A DNA stretch of 64,000 bases from Mangifera indica (Eukaryota; Streptophyta; Magnoliopsida; Sapindales; Anacardiaceae). The DNA is taken from contig NC_058147.1 of the NCBI RefSeq assembly GCF_011075055.1, positions 15,957,622-16,021,621 on the forward strand. The letters are read 5' to 3'. The first letter of the stretch is position 1, and every line of letters begins with the position of its first letter. The notes under the pieces were generated by a model. It was not told where the DNA came from and did not search any database. It saw nothing but the letters and a program-made list of their open reading frames with translations. Position numbers and translations under genes: made by a program. Positions 44,040 to 56,525 of the stretch are shown here, one piece after another.

Positions 44040-45580
44040 TGTTAGTGTTTGCCCTAGCAACCATTCGTGTTATTGGTTTCGGGGGTATTTTAATCTTATA
44101 TGTACATTTATGTGAATTATTAATAAAAAAAGTAGTCTTTTTGTTCATATGCATAAGTTGTTTCCTTTATTTGTGATGATATAAAGTATGTATGTGAACT
44201 ATCTGGATGACTCACTTAATATACAAACTGAGTCATCGAATTGTTCCTTACGAATATAACATAACTTAGGCAATTATACCACATAGTAAGCATATCGAAT
44301 ACCTATATTGAATTCCATGAGATAACATTAGTGCAAGTGATGATGATGGTTATGTCATTATAGTATTAGTATGGATTAATAGTTAGAGAACTGTTTTTTG
44401 AACATGACCAAATAACAATAAATCACATGGTTATTAAATCGTAGTTAATACTTATCATAAGATCATACTAGTGTATGAAGTAATCATTTGACCTGAGACG
44501 TCATAGTTAAATCTGATACGAATACGTGTGATTCAAGTGTTGTATATATACAGGGTTTACCAAATCTCATAAGACAGGCCATAATGGTCATGTATTATTT
44601 ATATGTGGAGAAAAATGATGATTAAGATGAGATCTATTGACTCGAAAAGTATGGAGTTTTGAATATCGGCTAATTCAATCTAAACTGAGTTCTGAAGCAA
44701 ATATCGATAAATATTAAAAATCAATCTCTGGCCAGAGTATAATGTAAGTGATACGAAGGATGTTCATTATGATATGTTCCAAATATTTAAATTGATGATT
44801 CGTAAATAATTGAAATTAAGACTCTAATAATCCATGAGTCCGAAATCGATCTAAATTTGACTATAGAAGGATATTACCTATATGAAATGTACAATCAGCG
44901 ATATTAGGTCCGATGAGGTGTTTCTTCATCGTGGTTAAGGGGCTATGACATATTGCTAGATATTCACCATAGTCATTGAGTTTTGGATGCACTTTCAGAT
45001 TATCCGAAAAAAGACTCATGGCTACGCCACGGTGAACCTAAAAGGTTACACCAATAAACCAAGTTTTCAAAAGTGAGGATTAATTATCCAAAGATGGCTA
45101 GCACCTTCCGAAGGATAATAAAAATCATATAAAATATTATATGGGTGTAAAAATAATATTTTAAAAGTTAAGATGTTTGTGAGATGAAATCAAGGTGGCT
45201 AAGGTATATATTTGATATACATGTATGGTAAGACTTCAAATTATGAATTTGTTAAGACAAATAAGAACTTTGAAATTGGACGTCCATCATATAAAATGCA
45301 TTTTAGTTCATTTTGAACTAACATGAGCATTTTTGCACTTTACTTTCTCTCACAAAACAAACTAAAAGCTCTCCCCTCTCTTTAAGATTTAGCTTGGAAG
45401 GTGCACTCTTTTGGAGGTTCTTCAAGTGAGGAGCTTAATCCATCATCCTATATCCTTATAGGAGGCAAAGGAATAGGTAAAAGTTTCATCCATTTCTTAT
45501 ATGCCTTAATCATGCTTTAATTCTTGTTCTGTCTACATGCATGACATTCTTTGTATCTTCTTCTTCACCTATCATTTTCA
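44040..45580 (+). repeat. C1 5' LTR
   Basis: TG at 44040 (TGTTAGTGTTTGCCC), CA at 45580 (CTATCATTTTCA). Aligns with 51602-53152 from end to end with scattered substitutions and small indels. Confidence 0.9.
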
Positions 45581-45582
45581 AA

Positions 45583-45594
45583 TGGGATCAGAGC
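45583..45594 (+). other. C1 primer binding site
   Basis: TGGGATCAGAGC starts two bases after the 5' LTR and differs at one base from the initiator-Met tRNA primer sequence. Confidence 0.8.
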
Positions 45595-46317
45595 ATGGTT
45601 GAGCTCCTTGCATGTCTTTTTGAAGCTAAATATATGATTTTTATACATAAGGGTATGTATATGTATTATATAGGTACATGCATGTTGTTAGTTTGCTAGG
45701 AAATCAAGTTTTTCAAGCATGTTTTTCTTTATAACTCTTGGATGAATCTTTCTTGGCTGATTTTTATTTCTTTTTTCCATGTTCTAATGATTTTAAGATG
45801 AAGAACATGTGCTTTAAGGCATATATATGATGAAGTGTTCATAGGATGTATGTACATGTGCTTGATTTGGACATACATGTGCTTTTTGGCTTGAGAATTG
45901 AAATTTAAATCTTGAAATTTTTATTAATGCATGTTGGTTGGATGTATATGATTATATACGTTGAAAAATTTATGCTAATTTTGTGTATTGTACGTAAAAT
46001 GCATGAATTAAGGGCATGCATGTATGGTATATGCATAAAAAAGTTTAATGTATGGAGATATGTTAATATATTTGCATATATATGTTGAAATTGTTCATAA
46101 AAAATTTTGGATTATTTTTAAGTTCACATTTGAACATACTAAATGATGTTTTAATGTTGATTAAGACATTTGGGTGAAGATTATGATATATGTGATTAAT
46201 GTATATAATTACATATACTTTAAAAGGATATAATGCATGGTGAAAGTACTTGTATGTTGTTTTGAATGGTAATAGATGTGTATGAGCCATGAGATGATAT
46301 GCATGATTTTGTTCACT

Positions 46318-46600
46318 TTAGTTGAATGAAAGGTTGTGTACAAAAATCAACTTGCCTTAATGAGATTAGATTCATTAGTTGAATGAAAGATTGTGTACAA
46401 GAATCAACTTGCATTAATGAGATTAGGTATATTAGTTGAATGAAAGATTGTGTACAAGAATCAACTTGCCTTAATAAGATTATGTGTATTAGTTGAATAA
46501 AACATTGTATACAAATATCAACTTACATTAATATGATTGGGTGTATAAGTTGATAAAAGTGCATAAGGTCAACTCACACTTAATATTGATTAAGTGTGAA
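46318..46600 (+). repeat. 57-bp tandem repeat in the C1 leader
   Basis: Units starting TTAGTTGAATGAAAG at 46318, 46375, 46432, 46489 and a weaker one at 46546 are spaced exactly 57 bp apart. Each contains TTGTGTACAA and ATCAACTTGC. The first three are most alike; the last two are eroded. Confidence 0.9.
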
Positions 46601-47203
46601 AGTTGTCATAGTCTAGTGTTAGATAAATGTTACCTAAAATAAATATTATGAATATTTGAATAATATACATCATGTCATTTATACTTAAATGATTGAATCA
46701 TTTCATGTTGTTAATTATGATTTTGATTAGATTATATATTATGAATTAATATTTAATAAATTATGAATAAGTTCATAATTTATGTTAAATGTTAATTTAA
46801 ATGTTTGATGAATGGATGTGCATGGGATGTGCATGGGTGTAATTTGCCATTTTTGAAAGTTTAAAAATTGGGTTGTAATATTATTTTAATTAAGGAGTTT
46901 GTATTGAGTAACCCCATCCCATTTATTTAATTTTATTTTATCGGGCTTACGTGCCTTAGTTTTGAATGTAATTAAAGCGATTGGATGAGGACTCGAAGAC
47001 AATCCGGATAGTGATCCGAATGAAGACATAGACCTTATCATCCCACCATGTTTTAAATTATGCATATATGAGATGTATGTATGTTATGCTTAATTGAATT
47101 GAATTAAAATTAAGTTAAACCTAAATCTCCCTAATTAAAATTATTAAATCTATGCGTCTCATCATGAGATAATTAAATTCTATAACATAACTTTTAATAT
47201 CCT

Positions 47204-47500
47204 AAGATTTCTATTATGTGAAGGATGTATGATTTATGTGATGGAATTAAATTTATCTTGTTCTTGAATGGTTATTTTTATCATGCCCAAGATTTCTATT
47301 ATGTGAAGACATGATAAAAATGTCATTTCTGGAAAGTGTGATGGTTTGGATTTAACTAGCCGAGGGTGCCAAGATTTCTATTATATGAGGTATCCAGAGT
47401 GAATGACATGCTAAATGAATCAAATCTTATATAGAGATATAAGTAGAAAGAGTTTTCTACTTATTAAATTTAATTAACCAAGATTTCAATTATGTGAGGT
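47204..47500 (+). repeat. Interspersed motif array in the C1 leader
   Basis: AAGATTTCTATTATGTGA occurs at 47204 and 47289, and with one or two changes at 47371 (ATATGAGG) and 47480 (CAATTATGTGAGG). Spacings are 85, 82 and 109 bp, and the sequence between copies is not repeated. Confidence 0.85.
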
Positions 47501-47710
47501 TAATTAAGTTTAATAAGAATTCGATTCCCTATTAAGAAATTTAATCTAACTAAATTTCCAGATCATGTTTAAGGGAGTATGGGATTCGAATAAAATAGTG
47601 AGAGGTAATGAGATTATGCAATTAAGAAAGGTTTAAATTTACATATTCGATTTACTAATAAAACTATTTCTTTTTGCAGTATTTTCGTTTAACTGTGATA
47701 TATTTGAAAA

Positions 47711-48640
47711 ATGACCAACAACGTACTTCTAAGAATCTTGGATAATAATATTTTGAGTGGAACCAACTTCAAGGATTGGTTAAGAAATCTTCAAATAGTA
47801 TTAGACTTTGAACAAATTGGCTACGTCTTGGAAGCACCACTTCCTATTGATATAGCTCCGAATGCCTTTGTTAAGGAATGTAAGACATTTAAGGCAAAGA
47901 TCAAGGACAATAAGAAAACTTAAGGCTACATGCTAGCCTCAATGAATTGGGAGCTCCAAACTAAGTATGAAAATGTTTCAGGAGCTTATGATATCCTTGT
48001 TGCTTTACAAGAGTTATACAGCGAGAACTCAAGACTAGTTGAGTACGAGCTATATTTAACATGAGATTAAGGGAAGACATGCCCCAAGATGAACATGTCA
48101 TAAAAATGATTAATGCATTAGGGCAATTGGATATTTAAGGCGTGGTCATACCAGACTATGTCAAAGTGAATTTGATTTTACAGTCTCTCCCATCAAGTTA
48201 TAAACCGTTTATAACCAACTATAATCTGAATTAGATAAAGCGAACACTGCTTGAGTTGCTCAATAAACTCCAAGAGTTACAAGTAAGGGAAGAATGACCC
48301 CATACATGTGGATGTCTATGTAGCTTCTACCAGTAAGGCCAATAAGAAGCCTAAAAAGCAACAAAAAAAAGGTCCAAATGTTGGACCTAAGAAGAGGAAT
48401 TTTAAGAAAGGTGCTACCAAGGCAAAGAAGACAAAAGAAATTGGAAAGTGTTTCTATTGTCAACATGATAGACATTAGAAGAGGAATTGTCCCTTATACT
48501 TGGAGAACTTTAAAAAGAATAAAATAAGTATAATCCACTGTCAAGTTAATGAATTTGAATTAAGTTTGGATTCAAATAATCATTCCTGGATCATAGATTT
48601 AGCAACTACATCTCATGTGTGTGTTTCTATGCACGCATTA
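47711..48640 (+). pseudogene. C1 gag and protease remnant
   Basis: Starts at the ATG at 47711 with a copia gag N-terminus (ILSGTNFKDWLRNLQIVLDF). After stops and a shift, the lysine-rich tail and a CCHC knuckle (CFYCQHDRH, stop, KRNC) appear at 48449-48490; the stop replaces the Trp usual at this place. The protease active site reads SWIIDLATTSHVC, so the expected Asp-Ser-Gly is Asp-Leu-Ala. Both changes would inactivate the products. Confidence 0.85.
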
Positions 48641-49930
48641 TAGAATAGTTCTGTTTTGTCACAAGGTGAGATCATTTCAAATATGGCAATTATAGCCGAA
48701 GCTATGGGAACTTGCCAAGTTAGACTACTATCAGGGCACATTTTAAGGCTTTATAATGTTTTGTATTTTGCAAAAGCCACTAGAAATATCATTTCTACTT
48801 CTGCATTATGTAAGCTTAGTTACAATGTTAAATTTAATGGAGATGAATGTTTGATATTTTGTAAAAATATTGTAGTGGGCAAAGCTATAATTACAAATGT
48901 TTTATATGTATTGGAACTGAATGATAATTATATAAATTTTGTTACTAATAAAAGAATTCGAATTGAAACAAACCCCAAGGTTCTATGGCATAATAGATTA
49001 GGTCATATTAGAGAAAGAAGATTGGTTCAACTTGGAGAAAGTGGGCTTTTAAGTTCATTGGGTTCTGAATCTTATCCAACATGTGAATCATGCCTCCAAG
49101 GAAAATCACCAAATCTCCTTTTAAGAATAAAGGGGAATGTGCTAAAGAATTACTTAAGTTAATACAAATAGATGTATGTGGACTATTTAATAATATGACC
49201 AGGGGAAGGTTTCACCACTTCATTACCTTCACTGATGATTATTCTTGATATGGGTATCTGTATTTAATAAAATACAAAATCAGAATCCTTTGAAAAGTTC
49301 AGAGAATTCAAGAATAAAGTAGAAGATAAACTAGAAAGAGTATTAAAATTCTACGATCAAATCATAGAGAAGAATACTTGAGTATAGTATTTCAGGAATT
49401 CTTGAAAGACAATGGAATAATTTCTCAAATGACACCTCTATACACACCTTAACATAATAGTGTATCTAAAAAGATGAATTGTACTTTATTAGATATAATA
49501 CGATCAATGATAAACTTTATAGACTTATCGATGTTATTGTAAGGATATGCCTTCCAAACCATTGTACGTATCTTAAATCATGTACTGTCAAAATCAGTCT
49601 AGAAAACACCATATGAGTTATGGCATTCCAAATGCCCAAATCTTAATTTTATGAAAATTTGGGGTTGTCCAGCTTATATCAAAGTAATTAAAACAAATAA
49701 GTTGGAAGTTATATCAAATATGGGTTGATTCATAGAATATACTAAAGATAGTTTAGGATATTACTTTTACTTTCTAACTGATCAAAGAATAACAGTTAGT
49801 AGAAATGCACATTTTCTCGAGAAAGAGTTCTTAGAAGAAAGTGATGCAGGAAGAAACATTGAGCTCAAGGATGAGTCCAAAGAGCCACAAATCGACATTA
49901 GTGAGATTGGATCGTCCACTTAGTGAGCCT
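48641..49930 (+). pseudogene. C1 integrase remnant
   Basis: Open from 48656 to 49162: the region before integrase with the HHCC-type zinc module (LWHNRLGHIRERR, then CESCLQGK). The catalytic core follows with QIDVCG (first Asp), HHFITFTDDYS then a stop, FLKDNGIISQMTPLYTP (second Asp) and a stop before HNSVSKKMN. The C-terminal part has YELWHSKCPNLNFMKIWGCP and SRNAHFLEKEF. The stops fit Arg CGA-to-TGA and Gln CAA-to-TAA. Confidence 0.87.
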
Positions 49931-49979
49931 TAGTATTTGATACTATGGTTCCAACATGAAAATCTTCTAAGGTCTCTAG

Positions 49980-51597
49980 ACCTCTAAAAAGATAAAAATT
50001 TCTTCATGAGCAAGATTTTGAATCCTACTTAGTGGGAGAAATAAATCATGATGATGATCCTAAAAACTATAAGGAAACTATACTAGATACTGATTCAAGT
50101 AGATGGCTAGAAGTAATGAATTATGAAATAAAATCAATACATGCTAATCAAGTATGGACACTTATCGATCCATCGGAAGGAATTGTTCTTATTGGTTATA
50201 AGTGGGTCTTTAAGAGAAAGATTGGCAAGGATGGAAAGGTCGAGACCTATAAAGCTTGACTAGTAGCAAAAGGTTATACTCAGAAACAAAGGTTGGATTG
50301 TGAGGAAACTTTTTCACTTGTAGCTATGATTAAATCCATCTAAATAATGTTAGCTACCATAATTATGAAATTTGGCAGATAGATGTTAAGACCGTGTTCT
50401 TCAATGGATTCATTGAGGAAAACATATATATTAATAACCTATACAAGTTGCATTGATCTATTTAAGGATTGAAGCAAGTTTCCAAAAGCTAGAACATCTG
50501 ATTTGATGAAATAATCAAATTGTTTGGTTTCGAAAAGAATTCAGATGAACCCTATGTTTGCAAATGGGTTAAGAATCATGCCATTGCATTCCTCATTTTG
50601 TAGGCAGTGACATACTACTATGTGTAATGATGTTGACATGATGAATAAGGTGAAAATCTAGTTATCCAGAACCTTCTCGATTAAAGACTAAAGAGATGTG
50701 ACCTATGTCTTTGGAAATCGTATCTATAGAGATAGAATGAAAAAGATAATTAGATTATCTCAAAAATTGTACATAAAAAAATTGTTGAAAAGGTTCAACA
50801 TGAAAAACTAAAAAAAGAGGACTTTTGGCTTTCATTCACGGTTTTAATCTTTCTAAAGATATAGGTCCAAAGACCAATGAAAAGCAATAATGAATGTGTA
50901 ATGTGACCTATGTTTCAGTTGTAAGTGTACTCATGTATGCAATGCTATGTAAAAGACTTGATATAACATTTGCTATAAGTGTTATGAGCAAATATAATGC
51001 CAATCTAGGTGAAAAACATTGGTCAATTATGAAATCAATCCTTAAATACTTAAGAAGGATTAAAGATCTTGTTTTGAGTTATGGGTGTTTAAAGTAAAAC
51101 ATTTAAGGATACTCAGACTCTGATTTTCAGTCAAGCATTTATGATTGAAAGTCTACGTTAAGGTTCATTTTTATTTGTAATGGGGGTACGGTTAGTTGGA
51201 AGAGTTTCAAACAACAAATCACAGCTAACTCCACTATATAAACTAAGTATATTGCTACTTCAGAAGCTGCAAAGGAGGTTGTATAGATGTGCAAGTTCAT
51301 ATCCAAACTTGGTGTGTTTCCAAACATGGCTTATCTGATAACCATGTTTTGTGATAATACCATTGCTATTGCATAAGCAAAAGAACCAAAGACGTATCAA
51401 AGGTCCAAACATATTCAATGGAAGTATTACATTTTGAGAGAATTCATTGGAATTGAAAAGATAATAATATAGAAGACACTGTCAGTAGAAAATGTCACTA
51501 ACCCATTGATTAAGGCGATGACATTGAAACAGTTAAGCCATCATCTTGAGAAGATAGGTGTAAGATACAACAACAAATGGCTCTAGAGCAAGTGAGA
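49980..51597 (+). pseudogene. C1 reverse transcriptase and RNase H remnant
   Basis: Reverse transcriptase starts near 50030: WLEVMNYEIKSIHANQVWTL, GYKWVFKRKIGKDGKVETYK, then a stop in place of Arg before LVAKGYTQ. The catalytic region around 50350-50640 is badly damaged. From 50894 RNase H is readable (VLMYAMLCKRLDITFAISVM, ILKYLRRIKDLVLSYG, ATSEAAKEVV, FCDNTIAIA, RSKHIQWKYYILREFI) to NPLIKAMTLKQLSHHLEKIG. The coding end is followed by a purine-rich AGCAAGTGAGATTT before the 3' LTR. Confidence 0.87.
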
Positions 51598-51601
51598 TTT
51601 T

Positions 51602-53152
51602 TATTAGTGTATGCCCTAGAAACCATTCATGTTGTCGATTTTGGGGGGATTTTAATCTTATATGTACATTTATGTGAATTATTAATAAAAGAAGTAGTCT
51701 TTTTATTCATATACATAAACTGTTTCCTTTATTTGCGATGATATAAAGTATATATGTAAACTGTCTAGATGACTCACTTAATATACAAACTGAGTCGTCG
51801 AATTGCACCCTACGAATATGACATAACTTGGGCAATTATATCACATAGTAGACATATCGAATACTTCTATTGAATGCCATAAGATAACATTAGTATGGGT
51901 GACGATAATGGTCATGTCATTATGATATTGATATAGATTAACAGTTAGAGAACCATTTTTTGAACATGACCAAATAACGATAAGTCACATGGTCATTAAA
52001 TCGTAGTTAATAACTTATTATAAGATCATACTAGTGTATGAAGTAATTCTTTGATCTGAGACGTCATAGTCAGATCTAATACGAATACGTGTGATTCATG
52101 TAATGTATATATACGAGGTTAACCACATCTCGTAAAACAAGTCATACTAGTCATGTGTTATTTGTATGTGGAGAAGAATGATGGTCAAGATGAGATCCAT
52201 TGACTCAAAAAGTATTAGGTTCTAAATATCTGTTGATTCGACCTGAATCTAAGTTCTGAAATGAACATCAATAAATATTAGAAATCGAATCTCTAGCTAG
52301 GTATAATATAAGTCATACAAAAGATGTTTGTTATGACATGTTCCGAATATTTAAATTTATGATTCGTAAAGAATTGAAATTAAGACTTTTACAACCGATG
52401 AATCTGAAATAGATCTAGATTGGACAATGGAAGAATATTACCAACATAGAATATATGATTGGAGATATTAGGTTCAATAGAGTATTTCTTCATCTTGGTT
52501 TAGGGGCTATGATATATTGCTAGATGTTTACTATAGTTGTTGAGTTTCTAGTGCACTTTTGGATCATCTGAAAAAGGACTCACGACTATGTCATGGTGAA
52601 CATAAAGGGTCACACCAATAAATCAAGCTTTCGAAAGAGAGAATTAATTATGCAAGGATGGCTAGAACCTTTTGAAGGATAATGAAAAATCATATAAATT
52701 TTATATGGGTGTAAAAATAATATTTTAAAAGTTAAGATGTTGTGAGATGAAATTAAGGTCGCTAAGGTATATATTTGATAAACATGTATGGTAAGACTTC
52801 AAATTATGAATTTGTTGGGCCAAATAAGAATTTTGAAGTTACAAAATGCGTCATCATTATATAAAGTGCATTTTAGTTCGTTTTAAACTAACATAAGTAT
52901 TCTTGTACTTTACTTTCTTTCACAAAATAAATTAAAAGCTCTCCCCTCTCTCTAAGATTTGGTTTAGAAGGTGCACTCCTTTAGAGGTTCTTCAAGGGAG
53001 GAACTTAATCTATTATCCTATATCCCCTTATAAAAGGCAAAGGAGCAGGTCAAAGTTTCATCCTTCTCTTATATGCCTTAATCATTCTTTGATTTTTGTT
53101 CTATTTACATGCATGACATTCTTTGCATGTTCTTCTTCACCTATCATTTTCA
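51602..53152 (+). repeat. C1 3' LTR
   Basis: 1551 bp corresponding to 44040-45580. The first two bases are TA instead of TG (TATTAGTGTATGCCC), and the end CTATCATTTTCA is kept. Followed by the right target copy AATAT. Confidence 0.88.
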
Positions 53153-53157
53153 AATAT

Positions 53158-53610
53158 GGTTGTTGAATCCTCAAGTGGTATTCACTACTTATTCAGCTTA
53201 GGAGGAAATTAGAGCTGGAAAGAATAAAGTGATATGAAATGACTTGGTGTGGTTTAAGAAAAAACATCCCTAGGAATTCCTTTATAACTTTGTTAGCTAT
53301 TAAGAACAAACTCATGACAAAGAATAAGTTTTATAGTTTCGGCTTATGTTATCTTAATTCTTGCTATCTTTGCAACTGTGAAAGAGAAGACTTGAATCAT
53401 CTCTTCTTTAAGTGTGAAATAAACAAGGATGTTTGGAGTACCGTTCTTAGTTTTTGTCAAAAAAGACAACCCTCTTCTTTGGACAAATTATGTCAACAAA
53501 TTTGAATTTTTGAGAAATGATCGGTTTCATAGTGATTTTAACAATTACCTTTAATAAGTAATGTCATATACACCTGTGTGTCATGTTTGGCAAACAAAAT
53601 TAAAAAGAAG
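53158..53610 (+). pseudogene. LINE-D ORF2, C-terminal zinc-binding module
   Basis: Resumes directly after the C1 target copy with a degraded SNGEFSIKSVWEV-like block, then LVWFKKNIPRNSF (in a shifted frame), FITLLAIKNKLMTKNKFYSF, CYLCNCEREDLNHLFFKC with all four zinc ligands (CxxC, H, C), DVWSTVLSFCQ, and a last recognisable CHVW block near 53590 that parallels the IWKVRND end of the LINE family. No A tail is seen. Confidence 0.83.
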
Positions 53611-55196
53611 TAAGACCTGATATGCATTATTTTATATTCATAATTATTTTTAGAGCTAAACAATAGTTAAACACATAGAAAGAAGAGAGTTGTAAACTTT
53701 GGTCATCGAAGATGAGCTCTTAATCGTCGGAAATCCTTCACCTATGTGAAGACCTTACTATCTTCAGATGACAAGTATGATGTCTTCTTTAGCTATTAAG
53801 TCTGATTATAACATTTATCTGGATTGTTTCTATGAGTTAATGATTCATTACCTGTCTGAAAATGATTATGGTGATTATAGAGATTAATCTTGTGTTTAAA
53901 GAATACTCAAATATAAATTACTATAGTTTATGCAATTTCTTGATCAAAGATGAGAGTTATCATTGATAATTGCCATGATATGAGATTTTGATTATATGTT
54001 GTTGTTGTTTGATGTATGTACGCGGATGTTAGAGTGTTTAGAAATTGTGGTATAAACATTGAGTGTTTGGATTGCTAGAATTAGGTTTGAACACATAGAA
54101 ACCATCAGGTTAGAAGATCACAGATCGTGATACGTGACCACATGTGATAGCTCACATGCTTATGTATCCCCTCACAAAGAAAATATTTCGTTAGTAGCGC
54201 GTTCATCCTAAAGAGAAATTCACATGTTCGTGTGTGATATCTGTAAAAGTGGGATGGTCATGTTAGGACAAAAAAGCACTTATGTGTGGTCTATGTGACA
54301 AACACGGTGAAAACCCAGCCAAAGAACGCCTATGTGTATATGAAGAAAGAGAAAAGACTATTTTACCCTTAAGATATGTGCAAAGGGAGAGAAATGAAAG
54401 AAAGAGAATAGAAAGGCTTTAGCAAGACAAGTTAAGGAAGTTAGCAATAGTAAAGGTTTCTGATTATATGGAAGATAACACGAATCCTAACTAAGTTGAA
54501 TTCAAGTCAAAAATAAAGAAAGTTAAGAGAAATGGTGTTTACCCAAATGACCACTAGCTGTGTGCGTAACTGGTAAGATATGTGAAAGCAATAGGCTATA
54601 CGAGAGATATATACCCATAAGATGCATTATGCACTCAGATCAAGGTGCATTAACCACATAGTTCAATTCAGGTGTGTATGGTAAGAGATATATCACATAT
54701 GTATCAATTAGTTCTTTACATGGTCAACGGGATGTATCACATATGTATCCATGGTAGGGGTAGATAACAATCCTATAGCTAGACATATGAACTAAGCGAG
54801 GGACTGTAACTAGTTTCCTCATGTGACTAGGGTATCATAGCTAGTTAGCACAATGTTAGTAGACATTTGAAATATCAGTTGCTTTCACTAGGGTATCAAA
54901 TCTGTCGAGTTCAACTTAGGCCTTAGTAATCTGTATGATGTGGCCTATGTATTTAAGGCATGAGGGTGTCAAGAATAGAAGAATTGACATAAGAAAGTGT
55001 CAAGAATAGATGCATGGGCATAAGAGGATGTCAAAAAACATCAATTTCAACCATATAAAGACTTAGTGATGAAATACTAGTTTTAAGATTTTATGTTATG
55101 TGAAAGGTGTTAAAAGGTCATCTATTTATTGAGTGTTTTTCACTCACACATTCATTTTGGTGGTTTTGTAAGTAGGGGGGCAATATGTGGCAGTGC
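53611..55196 (+). other. Unclassified AT-rich DNA
   Basis: About 1.6 kb with no supported gene. It has short local repeats (GATGTATCACATATGTATC twice near 54690-54750; GTGTCAAGAATAGA twice near 54967-55010). The last 100 bp, with GAGTGTTTTTCACTCACACATT and GTAAGTAGGGGGGCAATATG, look like the end of a gypsy LTR followed by other sequence. No partner or TSD could be found, so I leave it unnamed. Confidence 0.4.
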
Positions 55197-56060
55197 TGTC
55201 ATTTATACCCAAATTAAAATTCTGAATTCTTATAACAAAAATATAGTAAAAGAAAGTAGGGATTATTCCTTCGAAGAGTTCCAATTAGTAAGTCGTTACT
55301 TATCTGGCAAAATAATGAAACTAGGGGCTTTTCTGAATTGAATACGAATTGTAATTAAAAACAGTAAATGAAATTCAACAAAATAATCTAAAATAAATAA
55401 TCAATTTGACAAACCTTGGTCTACGGTCACATCCACTATTAGATCTACGATTGGTCATTGACACCTAAGAGTATCAAATTAATTATTCAAATATTCGTTG
55501 TGGTATTAATTACCTATATTTTCTTATGATTAGTTAACCAAAAATAAGTATGTCAGTTAACCCTTATTGATTAATAACTCAGATATGATCTCGAATTTAA
55601 TCAAACAACAATATTAAGAATTAAAAAGACCAATGAAGCAAGGCAACACAAGCGTCCAATGTTGCATTTAATCCAATTAAATATTTTCCTTAAGAATTAA
55701 AGTTTCTGACGCAGTAAACAATAAATCCCAACTGCCACTTTGATTAGATGGATTCAACAATTACAGATTCAATACCTAAACTAGCAGTAGAGTATATTAA
55801 TCAATAAACTATTATCGCTCACCTTAGCAATCAACCAATACAATCATAATAAATAATTCAAAAAAATAATTAATACTTGAATAATTAATAAGATGTATTA
55901 AAGAACGAAAATCTCACAATCCTTGTAATTCAATGAGTTCAAATCCCTTCAACCTAGAGAAAAGATTTAGCCATTGTAAGCCATGCTCAGTTCTCCCATC
56001 ATTAAGATAAAATAAAAAATAAATAAAAATATCCCCCTATAAAAAAAAGAGAAAATATAT

Positions 56061-56134
<74 letters not shown>

Positions 56135-56510
56135 TCTTCTTGTTGAATTTTGTCTCTTCCTTATATATCCCTTATCTATCAAAAAATATTCCCCTTTTTT
56201 CAGCTAACAATCACCCTCTTTCTAGGAAACAAATTTTGATTTTCCTAGAATATCTCAACCGATTTGGAATTGAAAATTTAAATTTTGATTTCTGTTCTTG
56301 TTATTATATGTGCCCATGCCTAGTTAGCATCACGGATTTTGTTAATTAGTAAATCTATTCCACTTTTAGTCTTTTTGGCCTGAATTTAGCTCCAAAAATA
56401 TTCAAAGCTCCCTAAGTGCAAAAGACATATAATTTCATTAGATTGGATTAAATTTTCACACAATATAAAGGAATTAGAAATCAACATAACGACAATTAAC
56501 AATGCTATCA
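55197..56510 (-). repeat. G5 3' LTR, Tat/Athila-like
   Basis: 1314 bp with TG at 55197 (TGTCATTTATACCC) and CA at 56510 (AACAATGCTATCA). A minus-strand purine tract directly follows on the right, so the LTR is the 3' LTR of a minus-strand element whose internal part lies to the right. The GGGATTATTCCTTCGAAGAG segment near 55258 and the overall layout resemble LTRs of plant Tat/Athila gypsy elements, which is a family-level impression rather than proof. It contains a long TA tract. Confidence 0.6.
56055..56132. repeat. TA/CATA microsatellite
   Basis: (TACA)n followed by about 28 uninterrupted TA units inside the G5 LTR. An apparent 71-codon frame over it, Ile-Tyr repeats, is an artefact of the tract. 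Confidence 0.95.
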
Positions 56511-56525
56511 AATTCCCCCACACTT
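56511..56525 (-). other. G5 polypurine tract
   Basis: The minus strand reads AAGTGTGGGGGAATT directly before the LTR start TGATAGCATTG. A second G-rich run of similar type (minus-strand GTGTGGGGGATGG) lies near 56835-56850. Confidence 0.6.

Larger units (their letters stand above)
45595..47710 (+). other. C1 untranslated leader
   Basis: 2.1 kb between primer site and gag ATG with no supported frame. It is rich in ATGCATG/TATATG sequence and carries two repeat arrays listed separately (46318-46600 and 47204-47500). The leader would be expected to hold packaging signals. Confidence 0.6.
44040..53152 (+). mobile_element. C1: full-length decayed Ty1/copia element
   Basis: About 9.1 kb, flanked by AATAT (44035-44039, 53153-53157), with LTRs of 1541 and 1551 bp. 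The primer site follows the 5' LTR. gag, protease, integrase, reverse transcriptase and RNase H follow in that order, integrase before RT as in copia elements. The LTRs differ at roughly one site in ten by eye and the coding region is full of stops, so this is an old insertion. It interrupts LINE-D. The 2.1 kb leader is unusually long and repeat-rich. Confidence 0.9.

Noticed and set aside
43912..46290. Minus-strand frames at 43912-44154 and 46063-46290
   Set aside because: Fall across the C1 LTR border and in the AT-rich leader, opposite to the element, with no domain.
46318..46600. Possible CRISPR-like array (regular 57-bp repeats)
   Set aside because: The units are contiguous repeats without unique spacers, in a plant copia leader; no cas genes.
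47204..47500. Repeat-spacer pattern of the 18-bp motif
   Set aside because: Spacers are of unequal length and the motif lies in a retrotransposon leader; described as a leader motif instead.
55967..56182. Frame with long Ile-Tyr repeat
   Set aside because: Translation of the TA microsatellite in the G5 LTR.
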